The notes: a model not told the origin generated them from the letters alone. A DNA stretch of 64,000 bases from Dickeya undicola (GCF_000784735.1 NZ_JSYG01000022.1:124001-188000), one strand, 5' to 3'; positions 54,744-62,876 are shown, counted from the stretch's first letter. Numbers and translations: made by a program.

Positions 54744-54756
54744 ATCGAGTGGGAAT
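54744..54756 (+). repeat. attR core
   Basis: ATCGAGTGGGAAT, matching the guaA 3' end at attL in 12 of 13 bases; followed by AAG, so that recombination would restore guaA with a TAA stop. Confidence 0.8.
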
Positions 54757-54791
54757 AAGTTTTTAGCATCCACTGAGTTCCACTAACGTCT

Positions 54792-54834
54792 AAAATCGCC
54801 AGTAAAGTCATGTGCTTTCTGGCGATTTTTGTTT
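54792..54834 (+). terminator. terminator just outside attR, candidate native guaA terminator
   Basis: Arms AAAATCGCCAG and CTGGCGATTTT with a 16-base loop, followed by TGTTTTC. After ICE excision it would lie about 40 bases past the guaA stop. Confidence 0.7.
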
Positions 54835-54957
54835 TCTGACGTCTATCAAAAGCTACGCAATTCCAGCCATTTTTACGGTGGTTGTTCACGGTAAAAAAGA
54901 ATCGGCAGAGGAAGGGGCGGTATGTTAGCGGAGATGAAGAACTGGGGTTAAAATGAC

Positions 54958-55254
54958 TACCGTGACAGCTTTACCATCGGCTCGCTTATGAATGTGGTGA
55001 ATAGCACTATCCAATCGGTGCAAAAGCAAGGGCTGTCGCTAAGGGATTTCACCATCCATGATCTGCGCTGCACCGCCGCCTCCACATATCTACAATGAAG
55101 CCGGATCTAATACGGACTAGATTGAAAAAGCCTTGCCCACGAATAGCGCGGCGTTCGGGCGGTTTACAACAAGGCGGAGTACATCGAGCAACGCCGGAAA
55201 ATATTGCAGGATTGGGCGGATATGGTTGATGGGTGGATTGTGAACGAAAAGTAA
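54958..55254 (+). pseudogene. 3' remnant of a second P4-type integrase
   Basis: Translation with frame corrections gives FTIHDLRCTAASTYL, then a frameshift and stops, then ALAHE, VRAVYNKAEYIEQRRKILQD and WADMVDGWI. These line up with the intact integrase at 10221 (HDLRRTGST, LAHEEG, IYNKAEYAEQRRHMLQEW). The second Arg of HxxR is changed to Cys, and several stops are present. It shows that an earlier element of the same kind used the same guaA site. Confidence 0.85.
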
Positions 55255-55326
55255 GTATGTGATGACCGAGTCTATTTGGGGTGTAATTTGAGGTAGCATT
55301 TCAGAGAAAAAATTATTTATTCTTTA

Positions 55327-55369
55327 AAATCAGATCAGTAGTTAAGTTATACAACTATTGATCTGATTT
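55327..55369 (-). terminator. hairpin at the end of the Sll1717-like ATPase gene
   Basis: Long arms AAATCAGATCAGTAGTT and AACTATTGATCTGATTT (one G-T type mismatch) around nine bases, 22 bases past the ATPase stop. Confidence 0.55.
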
Positions 55370-55391
55370 CTATATTAATTCATAGAGGTTA

Positions 55392-56879
55392 TTAGCGAAA
55401 ACTGCTTTTTTTTCGTTGTTCAGCAGCATATGAGTGGAAGGTCGGGTGAATTTGCCAAGAATATTGTTGTAATTCATTAAACTTGGCCATGTCAACAAGT
55501 TTAGGGTAATCATTATAGTTGAAATGGGTATATTCGTCCAATGAGTCTAATCTAGGATTGATAAAACATGCCATATGAAGCAATCGAAGCAATTCTATAG
55601 CAAATTCATTTGTGGGTTGCATTGCAATTCCATCAATTTGCGTTGCTCTTCTGCTTGGTGTTTTTTTTAGCAATTCAATAACCTCCTTAAATGAATATGT
55701 ATTTTTTTCTGTTAAATCGTCAATGGTTTCTTTAATTTGTGGACAAATTTGACCGTATTCGTCAACAATATTATCTATTCTTTGTGCCCCATATTCGTAA
55801 AGAATTGCATGGGCTTGAGAGTCTCCTATAACATTACTTCCTGAAGATTTTGCTTCAGAAATTAACATTTGGACAGCTTTAACTAAATCTCGTGGACGAT
55901 GGCGAGATAGTTTCGCAAGCCATTGATCCCAGTTTCTACGCTCACCTTTCAATCCAGGTAGAGTAATGTTTTTTTGTTGAAAAAAAGTCTTTTGGCCTTG
56001 TTGTGAGTTTGCATCTTGAGCAGCAAGATCGACTCTACGATTGAAGATTTTACGTAGTTCCTCTTCACTAAATTTTAACTCATTAATTTGTCCAATTTTA
56101 TCTTTACGCTCGGTTCCATGTTTATGTGTTTTGGTCATTAAATGCCAAATATCAGTTCTTACTGAAATAACGCATTTGAGAGCACTAATATCTTCAGATA
56201 ACTCAATTATTGCAGCAATGATAGCCCAACATGCGCCATAATCGAAGAGCCCTTTTGAATTTTTTGCTCCAGCTTCGTCAATATCGTCTATAAATAGCCA
56301 TAAAGTTTTATTTCTTTCTAATAGGTATTTGTTGACTATATTCGTTAAATTGTTTTTACCTAGCTCTCTTCCTTGAGCATCAAGAAGTGCTTTTGCTACT
56401 TTTCCACCATATGGGGTAACTTCAGATAATAGTTTTGAGAATTTAGATATTAAATCTGGTTTCGAAAAGCCTTCATTAATAGCAAGTTTTTGTAGGGCAA
56501 CAACATCTGAATTAATTGCAATTTCATTTTCATTAGAGAACTTGCCAATTATTCCAGAAATTGAACGCAATATCTGCCCATATGCAATGCTTTTTCTATC
56601 TGCAAGAGTTTTTTTGTCTAAAATAGGATCGCACTCTAGATCATTAGGTGTAATGAGTAAAGATAATTCATTGTTTTCTAAATATGCTTCATGTAAAACA
56701 CTAACGAATATAGACTTACCAACCCCCTTATTTCCTAGAAGAATTACACTTGAGTGGAAATCGAAGCTCATCAGAGAATCCATATTGGCTGGAGGAACAA
56801 AAACTTCTCCCCGTATGTCTTTTTCCGATTCTGCGCTTCCGCCTTTAAAATATTTAATTAGATTGGGTAAATATGGCAT
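55392..56879 (-). CDS. P-loop ATPase, Sll1717 family
   Basis: 495 residues, AT-rich. Walker A is VILLGNKGVGKSIFVSVLHE near residue 50 and Walker B LWLFIDDIDEAG near 195; ISVRTDIWHLM and RHRPRDLVKAVQMLI fit the sensor and winged region of KAP/STAND-like ATPases. No fused nuclease, TIR or membrane domain is evident. Family members are found in defence and mobile regions and their role is unknown. It lies 30 bases after a controller-like gene and is probably co-transcribed with it. Flanks: integrase remnant on one side, regulators on the other. Confidence 0.8.
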   Translation of the reverse strand: MPYLPNLIKYFKGGSAESEKDIRGEVFVPPANMDSLMSFDFHSSVILLGNKGVGKSIFVSVLHEAYLENNELSLLITPNDLECDPILDKKTLADRKSIAYGQILRSISGIIGKFSNENEIAINSDVVALQKLAINEGFSKPDLISKFSKLLSEVTPYGGKVAKALLDAQGRELGKNNLTNIVNKYLLERNKTLWLFIDDIDEAGAKNSKGLFDYGACWAIIAAIIELSEDISALKCVISVRTDIWHLMTKTHKHGTERKDKIGQINELKFSEEELRKIFNRRVDLAAQDANSQQGQKTFFQQKNITLPGLKGERRNWDQWLAKLSRHRPRDLVKAVQMLISEAKSSGSNVIGDSQAHAILYEYGAQRIDNIVDEYGQICPQIKETIDDLTEKNTYSFKEVIELLKKTPSRRATQIDGIAMQPTNEFAIELLRLLHMACFINPRLDSLDEYTHFNYNDYPKLVDMAKFNELQQYSWQIHPTFHSYAAEQRKKSSFR

Positions 56880-56909
56880 AGTAATTTTACCTCTTTATAT
56901 TAAAGGTTT

Positions 56910-57140
56910 TTAGAGATTAAATAAAAATTTTAATTCGATTCCCAACCCGTCAGCAATAACCCCAATCACTTCCAGCGTCGGATTTCTAACCCCTCGCTCA
57001 ATCCCACTGATATAGGTGCGATCTAAACCGCACTTGTCAGCGAAAGCCTCTTGGGAGAGTCCAGCCTGTAAGCGAAGTGTTTTTACGCGTTGTCCAAAAC
57101 GGACGGTGATGTTTTTTGCATTCTCCATGCAGATAAGCAT
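56910..57140 (-). CDS. controller-type XRE regulator, copy 2
   Basis: 76 residues from the ATG at 57140 (ACGAGAGAT upstream). QRVKTLRLQAGLSQEAFADK and CGLDRTYISGIERGVRNPTL resemble C proteins of restriction-modification systems more than phage repressors. Nearly identical in the core to the gene 80 bases upstream, so a tandem duplication that includes the upstream operator. The Sll1717 ATPase gene follows at 30 bases. Confidence 0.85.
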   Translation of the reverse strand: MLICMENAKNITVRFGQRVKTLRLQAGLSQEAFADKCGLDRTYISGIERGVRNPTLEVIGVIADGLGIELKFLFNL

Positions 57141-57151
57141 TATCTCTCGTT

Positions 57152-57179
57152 GCTTATCAGACCACGGACGATGAGTCAC
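57152..57179 (-). promoter_or_regulatory. C-box-like operator of copy 2
   Basis: On the minus strand GTGACTCATCGTC-CGTG-GTCTGATAAGC. It keeps the layout GACT...GTC-CGTG-half-site of the upstream copy with a few changes, 12 bases before the ATG. Confidence 0.65.
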
Positions 57180-57220
57180 ATATGTGCTATTTCGTTGACT
57201 TAATCGATTAGGCTCAAAAA

Positions 57221-57451
57221 TCAGGCTGGATCGTGGAATGCAAACAGCGTGGGTAGATCGGTATGTAATCCGGTTGCAAGGATATAAAGCACTTCCAGTG
57301 TTGGGTTTCTCATCCCTCGCTCAATGCCGCTGATATAAGTACGATCCAGCCCACACTTTTCCGCAAAGGCTTCCTGAGATAGCCCCGCCTGCAATCTGAG
57401 CGCCTTAACGCGTTGTCCTAACAGGACTTTGATCGAATCGGATGTTTTCAT
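57221..57451 (-). CDS. controller-type XRE regulator, copy 1
   Basis: 76 residues. GQRVKALRLQAGLSQEAFAE with CGLDRTYISGIERGMRNPTL is the helix-turn-helix of C-protein-like regulators. Preceded by a C-box-like operator whose right end is 23 bases before the ATG. Divergent from the Ner-like gene. No restriction enzyme or methyltransferase gene is nearby. Confidence 0.87.
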   Translation of the reverse strand: MKTSDSIKVLLGQRVKALRLQAGLSQEAFAEKCGLDRTYISGIERGMRNPTLEVLYILATGLHTDLPTLFAFHDPA

Positions 57452-57473
57452 GTGACAAGCATTCGATTTTGAT

Positions 57474-57501
57474 GCTTATCAGTCCACGGACTATTAGTCA
57501 C
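57474..57501 (-). promoter_or_regulatory. C-box-like operator of copy 1
   Basis: On the minus strand GTGACTAATAGTC-CGTG-GACTGATAAGC. GACTnATAGTC followed by CGTG and a second GACT half-site is the arrangement described for C-protein operators of restriction-modification systems. Confidence 0.75.
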
Positions 57502-57525
57502 AATTAACGGTTTTTGTGTTAGGAT

Positions 57526-57538
57526 GTGACTTATAGTC
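57526..57538 (+). promoter_or_regulatory. second C-box half upstream of the Ner-like gene
   Basis: GTGACTTATAGTC, the classical C-box half, on the plus strand 18 bases before the Ner-like ATG; it is an inverted partner of the site at 57489-57501. Confidence 0.7.
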
Positions 57539-57556
57539 AACAGTGAAGGAGGTCGT

Positions 57557-57802
57557 ATGGAGCAACATGACTGGCATCCTGCGGATATCATTGCAGGTTT
57601 AAGGAAGAGGGGAACAACGCTGGCGGCGGTTTCGAGAGAAGCGGGGCTAGCCTCGTCTACGTTGGCAAATACGCTGGTGCGGCATTGGCCTAAAGGCGAG
57701 CGTTTGATCGCCAACGCGTTGAATAAACGTCCCGAAGAAATCTGGCCTTCAAGGTATCATTACCCCAAGCGCGCACCGAGTGGGGAAGGTCAGTCAGAGT
57801 GA
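57557..57802 (+). CDS. Ner/Nlp-like regulator, second copy
   Basis: 81 residues, AAGGAGG before the ATG. DWHPADIIAGLRKRGTTLAA and EEIWPSRYHYPK match the protein at 31713. Divergent from controller copy 1 across the C-box, so probably part of the same switch. Confidence 0.9.
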   Translation: MEQHDWHPADIIAGLRKRGTTLAAVSREAGLASSTLANTLVRHWPKGERLIANALNKRPEEIWPSRYHYPKRAPSGEGQSE

Positions 57803-58248
57803 AGGCGACTTGCTAGATAAAATTTACACAGATTTTTATGCCGTAATGAGAGGCTTTCCAGGCTCCTGAGCGAATTTTTATAGAACGGAAATCGCTCAGG
57901 AGCCAGCAAGCGCAATGCGTTAGCCTCTTGATACCCGAAGGCTATCGCCGAGTCAGTGCATTGTGTCTTTCTCACTCTGCTGAGGTAAGCCGCATCCACG
58001 TTACCACGGCCAAAGGTAACTGTGTTCTTAACGTTTGTGAGGTCGCCCAGTGCGATTTGCAATCTGATAGGTGCTTTCTGCGCTAATGATCATCCATTAA
58101 CGAGAATTAAGGTAACGACCATGTAGTCTCCCAGACCGTATATAGCCTTTATTCAGGATATTCCTGCGCTTTACATACTGCCTGATGTAAGCCTGGTGTA
58201 GAGTTACACATTGATAAACTCACGGCTTTCCTTCAATGAGTCAACTTT
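57803..58248. other. 446-base gap with a long hairpin
   Basis: GGCTCCTGAGCGA (57861-57873) pairs with TCGCTCAGGAGCC (57892-57904), 13 perfect pairs around 18 bases. No T-run follows on either strand. No gene was supported in the gap. Confidence 0.5.
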
Positions 58249-59178
58249 ATGGCTACCTTATTTTCAGCGGAATCCTTGCGGGGGATTACCAACTTTGTGA
58301 TTGCGGCACAGTCCCGTAGCTTTACTGAAGCTGCCGAACACCTGGGCATTACCAAATCTGCGGTAGGAAAAAGTATCGCCCGGCTTGAAGAAAGACTGGG
58401 GACTCAGCTTTTCCACCGTTCCACGCGCAAGCTGAGCCTGACGAGTGACGGAGAGGCTTATCTGAAAAGTTGCCTGTCGGCACTGGATATTCTGGACTCA
58501 GCTGAACACGCGCTGTGCAGAAAGCAGGAAGTACCGGCGGGTTCGGTGCGTATAGACATGCCAGCCTCATTTGGCCGAAATCTGATGATGCCGGTGCTGC
58601 TGGATGTTCTGGCCCGCTATCCAGCTCTGCGGCTCATTCTTACTTTTAACGATCGGCTGATTGACCCGGTAGAGGAGGGGATTGACCTGATTCTGCGCCT
58701 GGGCGAACTGCAAAGTACCGATGAACTGGTTGCCCGGCGTCTCAGTAGACAGCGGCTCATTTTGTGCGCCGCGCCTGCCTACCTTGAACGTTACGGGGAG
58801 CCTGCCGATGTGGCGTCTCTGAAAAAGCATCATTGTATTATGGGATATCGGCGGGGCGCGCCGTTAGCCTGGCGTTTCAGAGGGGAAGACCAGCGGGAAA
58901 TTCGTTTTGTGTCAGCCACGGCCCATGAGATCAGCGACGGGGATGCGAAACTTCAGGCCTGTCTGGCTGGCGCGGGGATAGCTCAGTTCCCGGAGGCGAT
59001 GGTTATCCAAGCTCTTGAGCGGGGCCTTCTTGTTCCCCTTTTGGCTGAATACACTCCCGAGCCTGTCGAACTGAATATCGTCTGGCCCAGAACAAAACAC
59101 CTCTTTCCAAAAATACGGCTTATCGTCGATGAGCTACTGAAACACGCGGAAGGTGGACACTTCGGATCGCTAAGGTAG
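58249..59178 (+). CDS. LysR-family regulator
   Basis: 309 residues. Winged helix LRGITNFVIAAQSRSFTEAA with ITKSAVGKSIARLEERLG, then an effector domain of the CrgA/DmlR type (PAGSVRIDMPASFGRNLMMP). 158 bases upstream of the MFS exporter in the same direction. It may control that gene, although LysR targets are more often divergent. Confidence 0.93.
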   Translation: MATLFSAESLRGITNFVIAAQSRSFTEAAEHLGITKSAVGKSIARLEERLGTQLFHRSTRKLSLTSDGEAYLKSCLSALDILDSAEHALCRKQEVPAGSVRIDMPASFGRNLMMPVLLDVLARYPALRLILTFNDRLIDPVEEGIDLILRLGELQSTDELVARRLSRQRLILCAAPAYLERYGEPADVASLKKHHCIMGYRRGAPLAWRFRGEDQREIRFVSATAHEISDGDAKLQACLAGAGIAQFPEAMVIQALERGLLVPLLAEYTPEPVELNIVWPRTKHLFPKIRLIVDELLKHAEGGHFGSLR

Positions 59179-59336
59179 AAATTATATCTACGCTCAGGCG
59201 ATTTTGAGGGTGTTTATCGCCTTTACATAAACTTCTACTCTGTATTTCCGTTTCTGCTTGCACCGATACGCAGGTTTACCGGTATGTCCCCCTGCGTGCC
59301 GGTGCAGGCAGTTTTTTTCTGAACAGGATATGTGTT

Positions 59337-60506
59337 ATGCCATTAGCGCTTCTGGCGCTGGCGATAGGTGCATTCGGTATTGGAACCACCGAATTCATTA
59401 TTGCTGGCCTTCTCCCCGTTATCGCCAACGAATTTAGCGTCAGTATTCCCGTTGCGGGCAATCTGGCAACCGCTTATGCGTTGGGGGTGTTTGTTTTCGC
59501 CCCGGCGCTGATTGTTTTGGGAGCTAACGTCCCGCGAAAAGCCATGCTCGTTTTTCTGATGTTGCTGTTTGTCACGGGTAACCTCATCACCGCCTTTGCC
59601 CCTTCCATGAGCATGGCGATTCTGGGCCGAATCATCACCTCTATGACGCACGGTGCCTTCTTTGGTATTGGCTCCATCATCGCCGCAGACATGGTTGCGC
59701 CCTCTAAACGTGTCAGGGCCATCGCATTTATGTTTATGGGGCTGACGCTGGCTAACCTGATAGGCGTACCTGCCGGGACGTGGATTGGGCAGCACATTTC
59801 ATGGCGTGATTCCTTTATGGTTATTGCTGTTATCGGGGTCATCACGGCGATCAGCGTGATGATGCTGATTCCGCATCAGCCCCGGCCGGAGAATCAGAAC
59901 TTTGCTCAGGAGTTTTATGCCTTTCGTAACGTCAACGTACTGCTGGCAATGGGGATCACCATTTTCGGACCGGGTGCTTTTTTCACCTCGATAACCTACA
60001 TCGCGCCGATGATGACCGAGCTGGCCGGATACCGTGAAAGCAACCTGGCCTGGCTGATGCTGCTTTTCGGTTTGGGGCTGTTTGTCGGCAACCAACTGGG
60101 CGGGCGATATGCCGATCGCGCCTTGATGCCCATGCTTTATGTCACGCTGGCGGCGCAGGCGGTGGTGCTGGCGATTTTTAATTTCAGCGTTCACAGCCAG
60201 GTAATCTCTGCTGTCTGTATCTTTCTGATGGCGGCTTTCGGGTTCGCGACCGTTTCACCTATCCAGAAACTGGTTATGGATAAAGCCCGAGCGGCCGGTG
60301 CACCGACGCTCGCCTCCGCCGTCAATATTGGGCTTTTCAACCTTGGGAACGCCGTTGGTGCGTGGCTTGGCGGAGCCGTTATCACCGCCGGTTTTGGTTT
60401 GCAGTCGCCGAACTGGGCCGGTGCGGTGCTGTCTGCCATCGCGCTTATCCTGGCCGTTTTATCCGGCCTGACGGATAAAACAGGCCATACAGCCGAGCAG
60501 TACTGA
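59337..60506 (+). CDS. MFS exporter, AraJ/YdhP-like
   Basis: 389 residues with 12 expected membrane helices. The start LLALAIGAFGIGTTEFIIAG is typical of the AraJ/YdhP/SotB sugar and drug efflux group, as is the loop GANVPRKAMLVFLML. Substrate not predictable. Downstream of a LysR gene; the next gene is preceded by its own repeat-rich operator. Confidence 0.9.
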   Translation: MPLALLALAIGAFGIGTTEFIIAGLLPVIANEFSVSIPVAGNLATAYALGVFVFAPALIVLGANVPRKAMLVFLMLLFVTGNLITAFAPSMSMAILGRIITSMTHGAFFGIGSIIAADMVAPSKRVRAIAFMFMGLTLANLIGVPAGTWIGQHISWRDSFMVIAVIGVITAISVMMLIPHQPRPENQNFAQEFYAFRNVNVLLAMGITIFGPGAFFTSITYIAPMMTELAGYRESNLAWLMLLFGLGLFVGNQLGGRYADRALMPMLYVTLAAQAVVLAIFNFSVHSQVISAVCIFLMAAFGFATVSPIQKLVMDKARAAGAPTLASAVNIGLFNLGNAVGAWLGGAVITAGFGLQSPNWAGAVLSAIALILAVLSGLTDKTGHTAEQY

Positions 60507-60518
60507 AAACGCTGACTC

Positions 60519-60590
60519 TGGCGCGGATTGACGAATATTGGCGCGCATTGCATGTCACCTGGCGCGGATGGCGAGTGTCCTGGCGCGTAT
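60519..60590 (+). promoter_or_regulatory. four phased repeats, candidate AraC-type operator
   Basis: TGGCGCGGAT at 60519, TGGCGCGCAT at 60539, TGGCGCGGAT at 60560 and TGGCGCGTAT at 60581; distances 20, 21 and 21 bases, two helix turns. A partial fifth copy TGGCGCTGCAT is at 60638. They lie between the MFS stop and the reductase start. Confidence 0.7.
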
Positions 60591-60668
60591 GACAGGAGAG
60601 AATGTCCTCAGCGTTTGCTGACTGACACGCGGCCATCTGGCGCTGCATCAAACTATGAGGAATGCATC

Positions 60669-61727
60669 ATGCTCGACATTGATAAAACCAAGCCCGTTCT
60701 GGTGACTGGCGCAACGGGCTATGTCGCGGGCTGGCTTGTTAAACGCCTGTTGGAAGAAGGCGTCACCGTTCACGCCGCCGTGCGAGATCCGAACGATGTC
60801 AGGAAGACTGGACATCTGAATGATATGGCGACAGGTCAGCCGGGTACGCTTCGCTTCTTCAAGGCGGACTTGCTTGAGCCGGGGTCGTATGCGCAAGCCA
60901 TGAAGGGGTGCGGTATCGTGTTTCATACCGCATCCCCGTTTAAGCTCGATATTCATAATCCCCAGAAAGAGCTGGTTGATCCGGCACGGCTTGGGACGCG
61001 AAACGTGCTGGAAACCGTCAACAAGGTTGAGTCAGTCAGGCGTGTTGTGCTGACCAGCAGTTGTGCGGCGATTTACGGCGATAATGCCGATATCGAAAAG
61101 ACGCCGAATCACATTCTGACGGAGGATATCTGGAATACCAGTTCGTCGCTGCAACATGTTCCCTATTCTTATTCAAAGACCGTTGCAGAGCGTGATGCCT
61201 GGGATATCGCCACAAAACAGTTGCGCTGGGATTTGGTTGCCATCAATCCCAGCCTGGTTATCGGTCCGGGAACCAATCCACATGGCACCTCGGAGAGCTT
61301 CAATGTGGTGCGGCAGTTAGGGAACGGGCGAATGAAAGCCGGTATTCCCGATATCGGCTGTGGTGTGGTGGATGTGCGGGATCTGGCCGAGGCGCACCTG
61401 CGGGCGGCTTACCTGCCCGATGCCAAAGGGCGGTTCATCGTTTCCGGGCACAATACTTCGCTTCCTGACATTGCCCGCGCGCTGTTGCCGAAGTATCAGG
61501 CGTACCCCATTCCGCGCCGTATCCTGCCTAAATGGCTGGTCTGGCTGGTTGCTCCGTTAGCTGACAAGAGCACCACGCGTAAGTTCGTGTCTCGCAACGT
61601 TGGATATTCATGGCGGGCGGATAATCAGAAAAGTGTTCGCGAGCTGATGATGGTTTACCGGCCATTACAGATATCGATTCAGGATATGTTTCAGCAGATG
61701 ATCGATAGCCACCAGATTACTGAGTAG
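60669..61727 (+). CDS. NAD(P)-dependent extended SDR, dihydroflavonol-reductase-like
   Basis: 352 residues from the ATG at 60669 (GAGGAATGCATC upstream). Rossmann motif VLVTGATGYVAGWLVKRLLE and catalytic YSYSK (VPYSYSKTVAERDAW) with a Ser upstream (LTSSCAAIYG). Reduces a small aldehyde or ketone; the substrate is not known. It lies 28 bases before an AraC regulator gene and after four operator-like repeats. Confidence 0.9.
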   Translation: MLDIDKTKPVLVTGATGYVAGWLVKRLLEEGVTVHAAVRDPNDVRKTGHLNDMATGQPGTLRFFKADLLEPGSYAQAMKGCGIVFHTASPFKLDIHNPQKELVDPARLGTRNVLETVNKVESVRRVVLTSSCAAIYGDNADIEKTPNHILTEDIWNTSSSLQHVPYSYSKTVAERDAWDIATKQLRWDLVAINPSLVIGPGTNPHGTSESFNVVRQLGNGRMKAGIPDIGCGVVDVRDLAEAHLRAAYLPDAKGRFIVSGHNTSLPDIARALLPKYQAYPIPRRILPKWLVWLVAPLADKSTTRKFVSRNVGYSWRADNQKSVRELMMVYRPLQISIQDMFQQMIDSHQITE

Positions 61728-61755
61728 TAGTATCTGCGGTTTGGAGAGAGCAGAG

Positions 61756-62775
61756 ATGAAACGCGCTACGCACTTTTACGTTCAGCCCGGCTGGCGATTA
61801 CTGATGTGTGATATGGGATTCAATCCCGATCACGTGCTGCGTCTGGCCGGTCTTCCGGCGGATTTGTTTGCCCGTAAAGAGGCAAGCATCACCGCCGCAC
61901 AATATTTTCAGTTGTGGCAAGCCCTTGAGGATTCCGCTGGGGATGTTGCGTTGCCGTTTCGGGTTGGGCAGGCGATTTCCGTCGAAGCGTTCGATCCTCC
62001 GATTTTTGCGAGCCTGTGCAGCCCCAATCTCAACGTCGCCATGCAACGCCTTTCAGCGTTCAAGAGACTTGTCGGCCCGTTGATCCTGACGGTCGATATC
62101 AGCCCTGTGCAGACCTCTGTAACACTGGAGTGCTACGGGAACGAGGGCCAGATGCCGAAAAGCCTGGCGCTCGGCGAGCTGGTCTTCATCACGCAACTGG
62201 TGAGGCTTGGCACGCGTCATCGGGTGGTGCCGCGAGAGGTGATTTTACCGGCTATACCGGAGCACCTTGATGACTATGCCGATTATTTCGGGGTATTGCC
62301 GCGTAAAGGGGCGGCGATCCGCGTTGCTTTTTCGAGTCAGGATGGCGTCCGGCCGTTTCTTACCGAGAATGAACCAATGTGGACGTATTTCGAACCCGGC
62401 TTACGTAAGCGGCTGTCGTCGCTGGACACGATGGCGACAATGTGCGACCGCGTTAAGGCGATGCTGCTTGAAGGGTTGCCTGCCGGGGAGTACTCACTCG
62501 ACGTCGTGGCGAAACGTTTGGCGGTGAGTCGGCGCTCGTTACAGCGACAACTGAGTGAAGAATCGACCAGTTTCACCGAGGTTCTGAACCTCACCCGTCA
62601 GCAGCTGGCGCAACACTACCTCGGCCACCTTAGTATTTCGCAAGGTGAAATTGCTTTTCTGCTTGGATTTCAGGATGCCAATTCGTTTATCCGCGCCTTC
62701 AAGGTGTGGACGGGCGTGTCTCCGGGGGAGTTTCGGTATCGCGTGGCCGTTGGCGCGGCGAAGAATGCTGGATAA
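61756..62775 (+). CDS. AraC-family regulator with Arabinose_bd-type sensor
   Basis: 339 residues from the ATG at 61756 (GGAGAGAGCAGAG upstream). The N-terminal sensor (FNPDHVLRLAGLPADLFARK) is the PF12625 kind; the C-terminal double HTH is complete (VAKRLAVSRRSLQRQLSEES and FLLGFQDANSFIRAFKVWTG). Likely controls the reductase operon by the TGGCGCG repeats and hence itself. Confidence 0.92.
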   Translation: MKRATHFYVQPGWRLLMCDMGFNPDHVLRLAGLPADLFARKEASITAAQYFQLWQALEDSAGDVALPFRVGQAISVEAFDPPIFASLCSPNLNVAMQRLSAFKRLVGPLILTVDISPVQTSVTLECYGNEGQMPKSLALGELVFITQLVRLGTRHRVVPREVILPAIPEHLDDYADYFGVLPRKGAAIRVAFSSQDGVRPFLTENEPMWTYFEPGLRKRLSSLDTMATMCDRVKAMLLEGLPAGEYSLDVVAKRLAVSRRSLQRQLSEESTSFTEVLNLTRQQLAQHYLGHLSISQGEIAFLLGFQDANSFIRAFKVWTGVSPGEFRYRVAVGAAKNAG

Positions 62776-62876
62776 CAGCCCGGTTGCACCGCGGCAACCG
62801 GGTTTATACCTTGTCTGACGAGGGCGACGGCGTTATTACACCACGCGTCGCCCCGATGTAGACTGTTCGGTATCGG

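Larger units (their letters stand above)
9909..54756 (+). mobile_element. integrative and conjugative element in guaA (about 44.8 kb)
   Basis: The limits are the direct repeats GAGTGGGAAT at 9909-9918 and 54747-54756. Inside are an integrase facing inward from attL, a RepA with iterons, a VirD2-like relaxase, a VirD4-type coupling protein and a full Trb mating-pair set, so the element could in principle excise, replicate and transfer. Gene order (DUF736, DUF2285, HTH, RepA, TraF, DUF3363 relaxase; traG-copG-trbBCDEJLFGI) is that of proteobacterial ICEs with Tn4371/symbiosis-island-type transfer modules. ParA and DUF2840, common in these elements between RepA and TraF, are absent. Boundaries are inferred from the repeat. 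Confidence 0.85.
54664..54899 (+). repeat. right arm-type integrase repeats
   Basis: GACGGTAAAAG at 54664-54674, GACGGTATCG at 54676 and CACGGTAAAAAA at 54888-54899. They share the GACGGTAAAA core with the left-end repeats. The last lies outside the ICE and probably belongs to the remnant second element. Confidence 0.45.

Noticed and set aside
57777..57790. GAGTGGGGAAGG as another attR copy
   Set aside because: Differs from GAGTGGGAAT within the core and lies inside the Ner-like gene's end; too weak to be an attachment site.
57790..58062. 90-residue minus-strand frame in the gap after the Ner-like gene
   Set aside because: Starts with TTG, includes the perfect hairpin, and matches no family I know; treated as non-coding.
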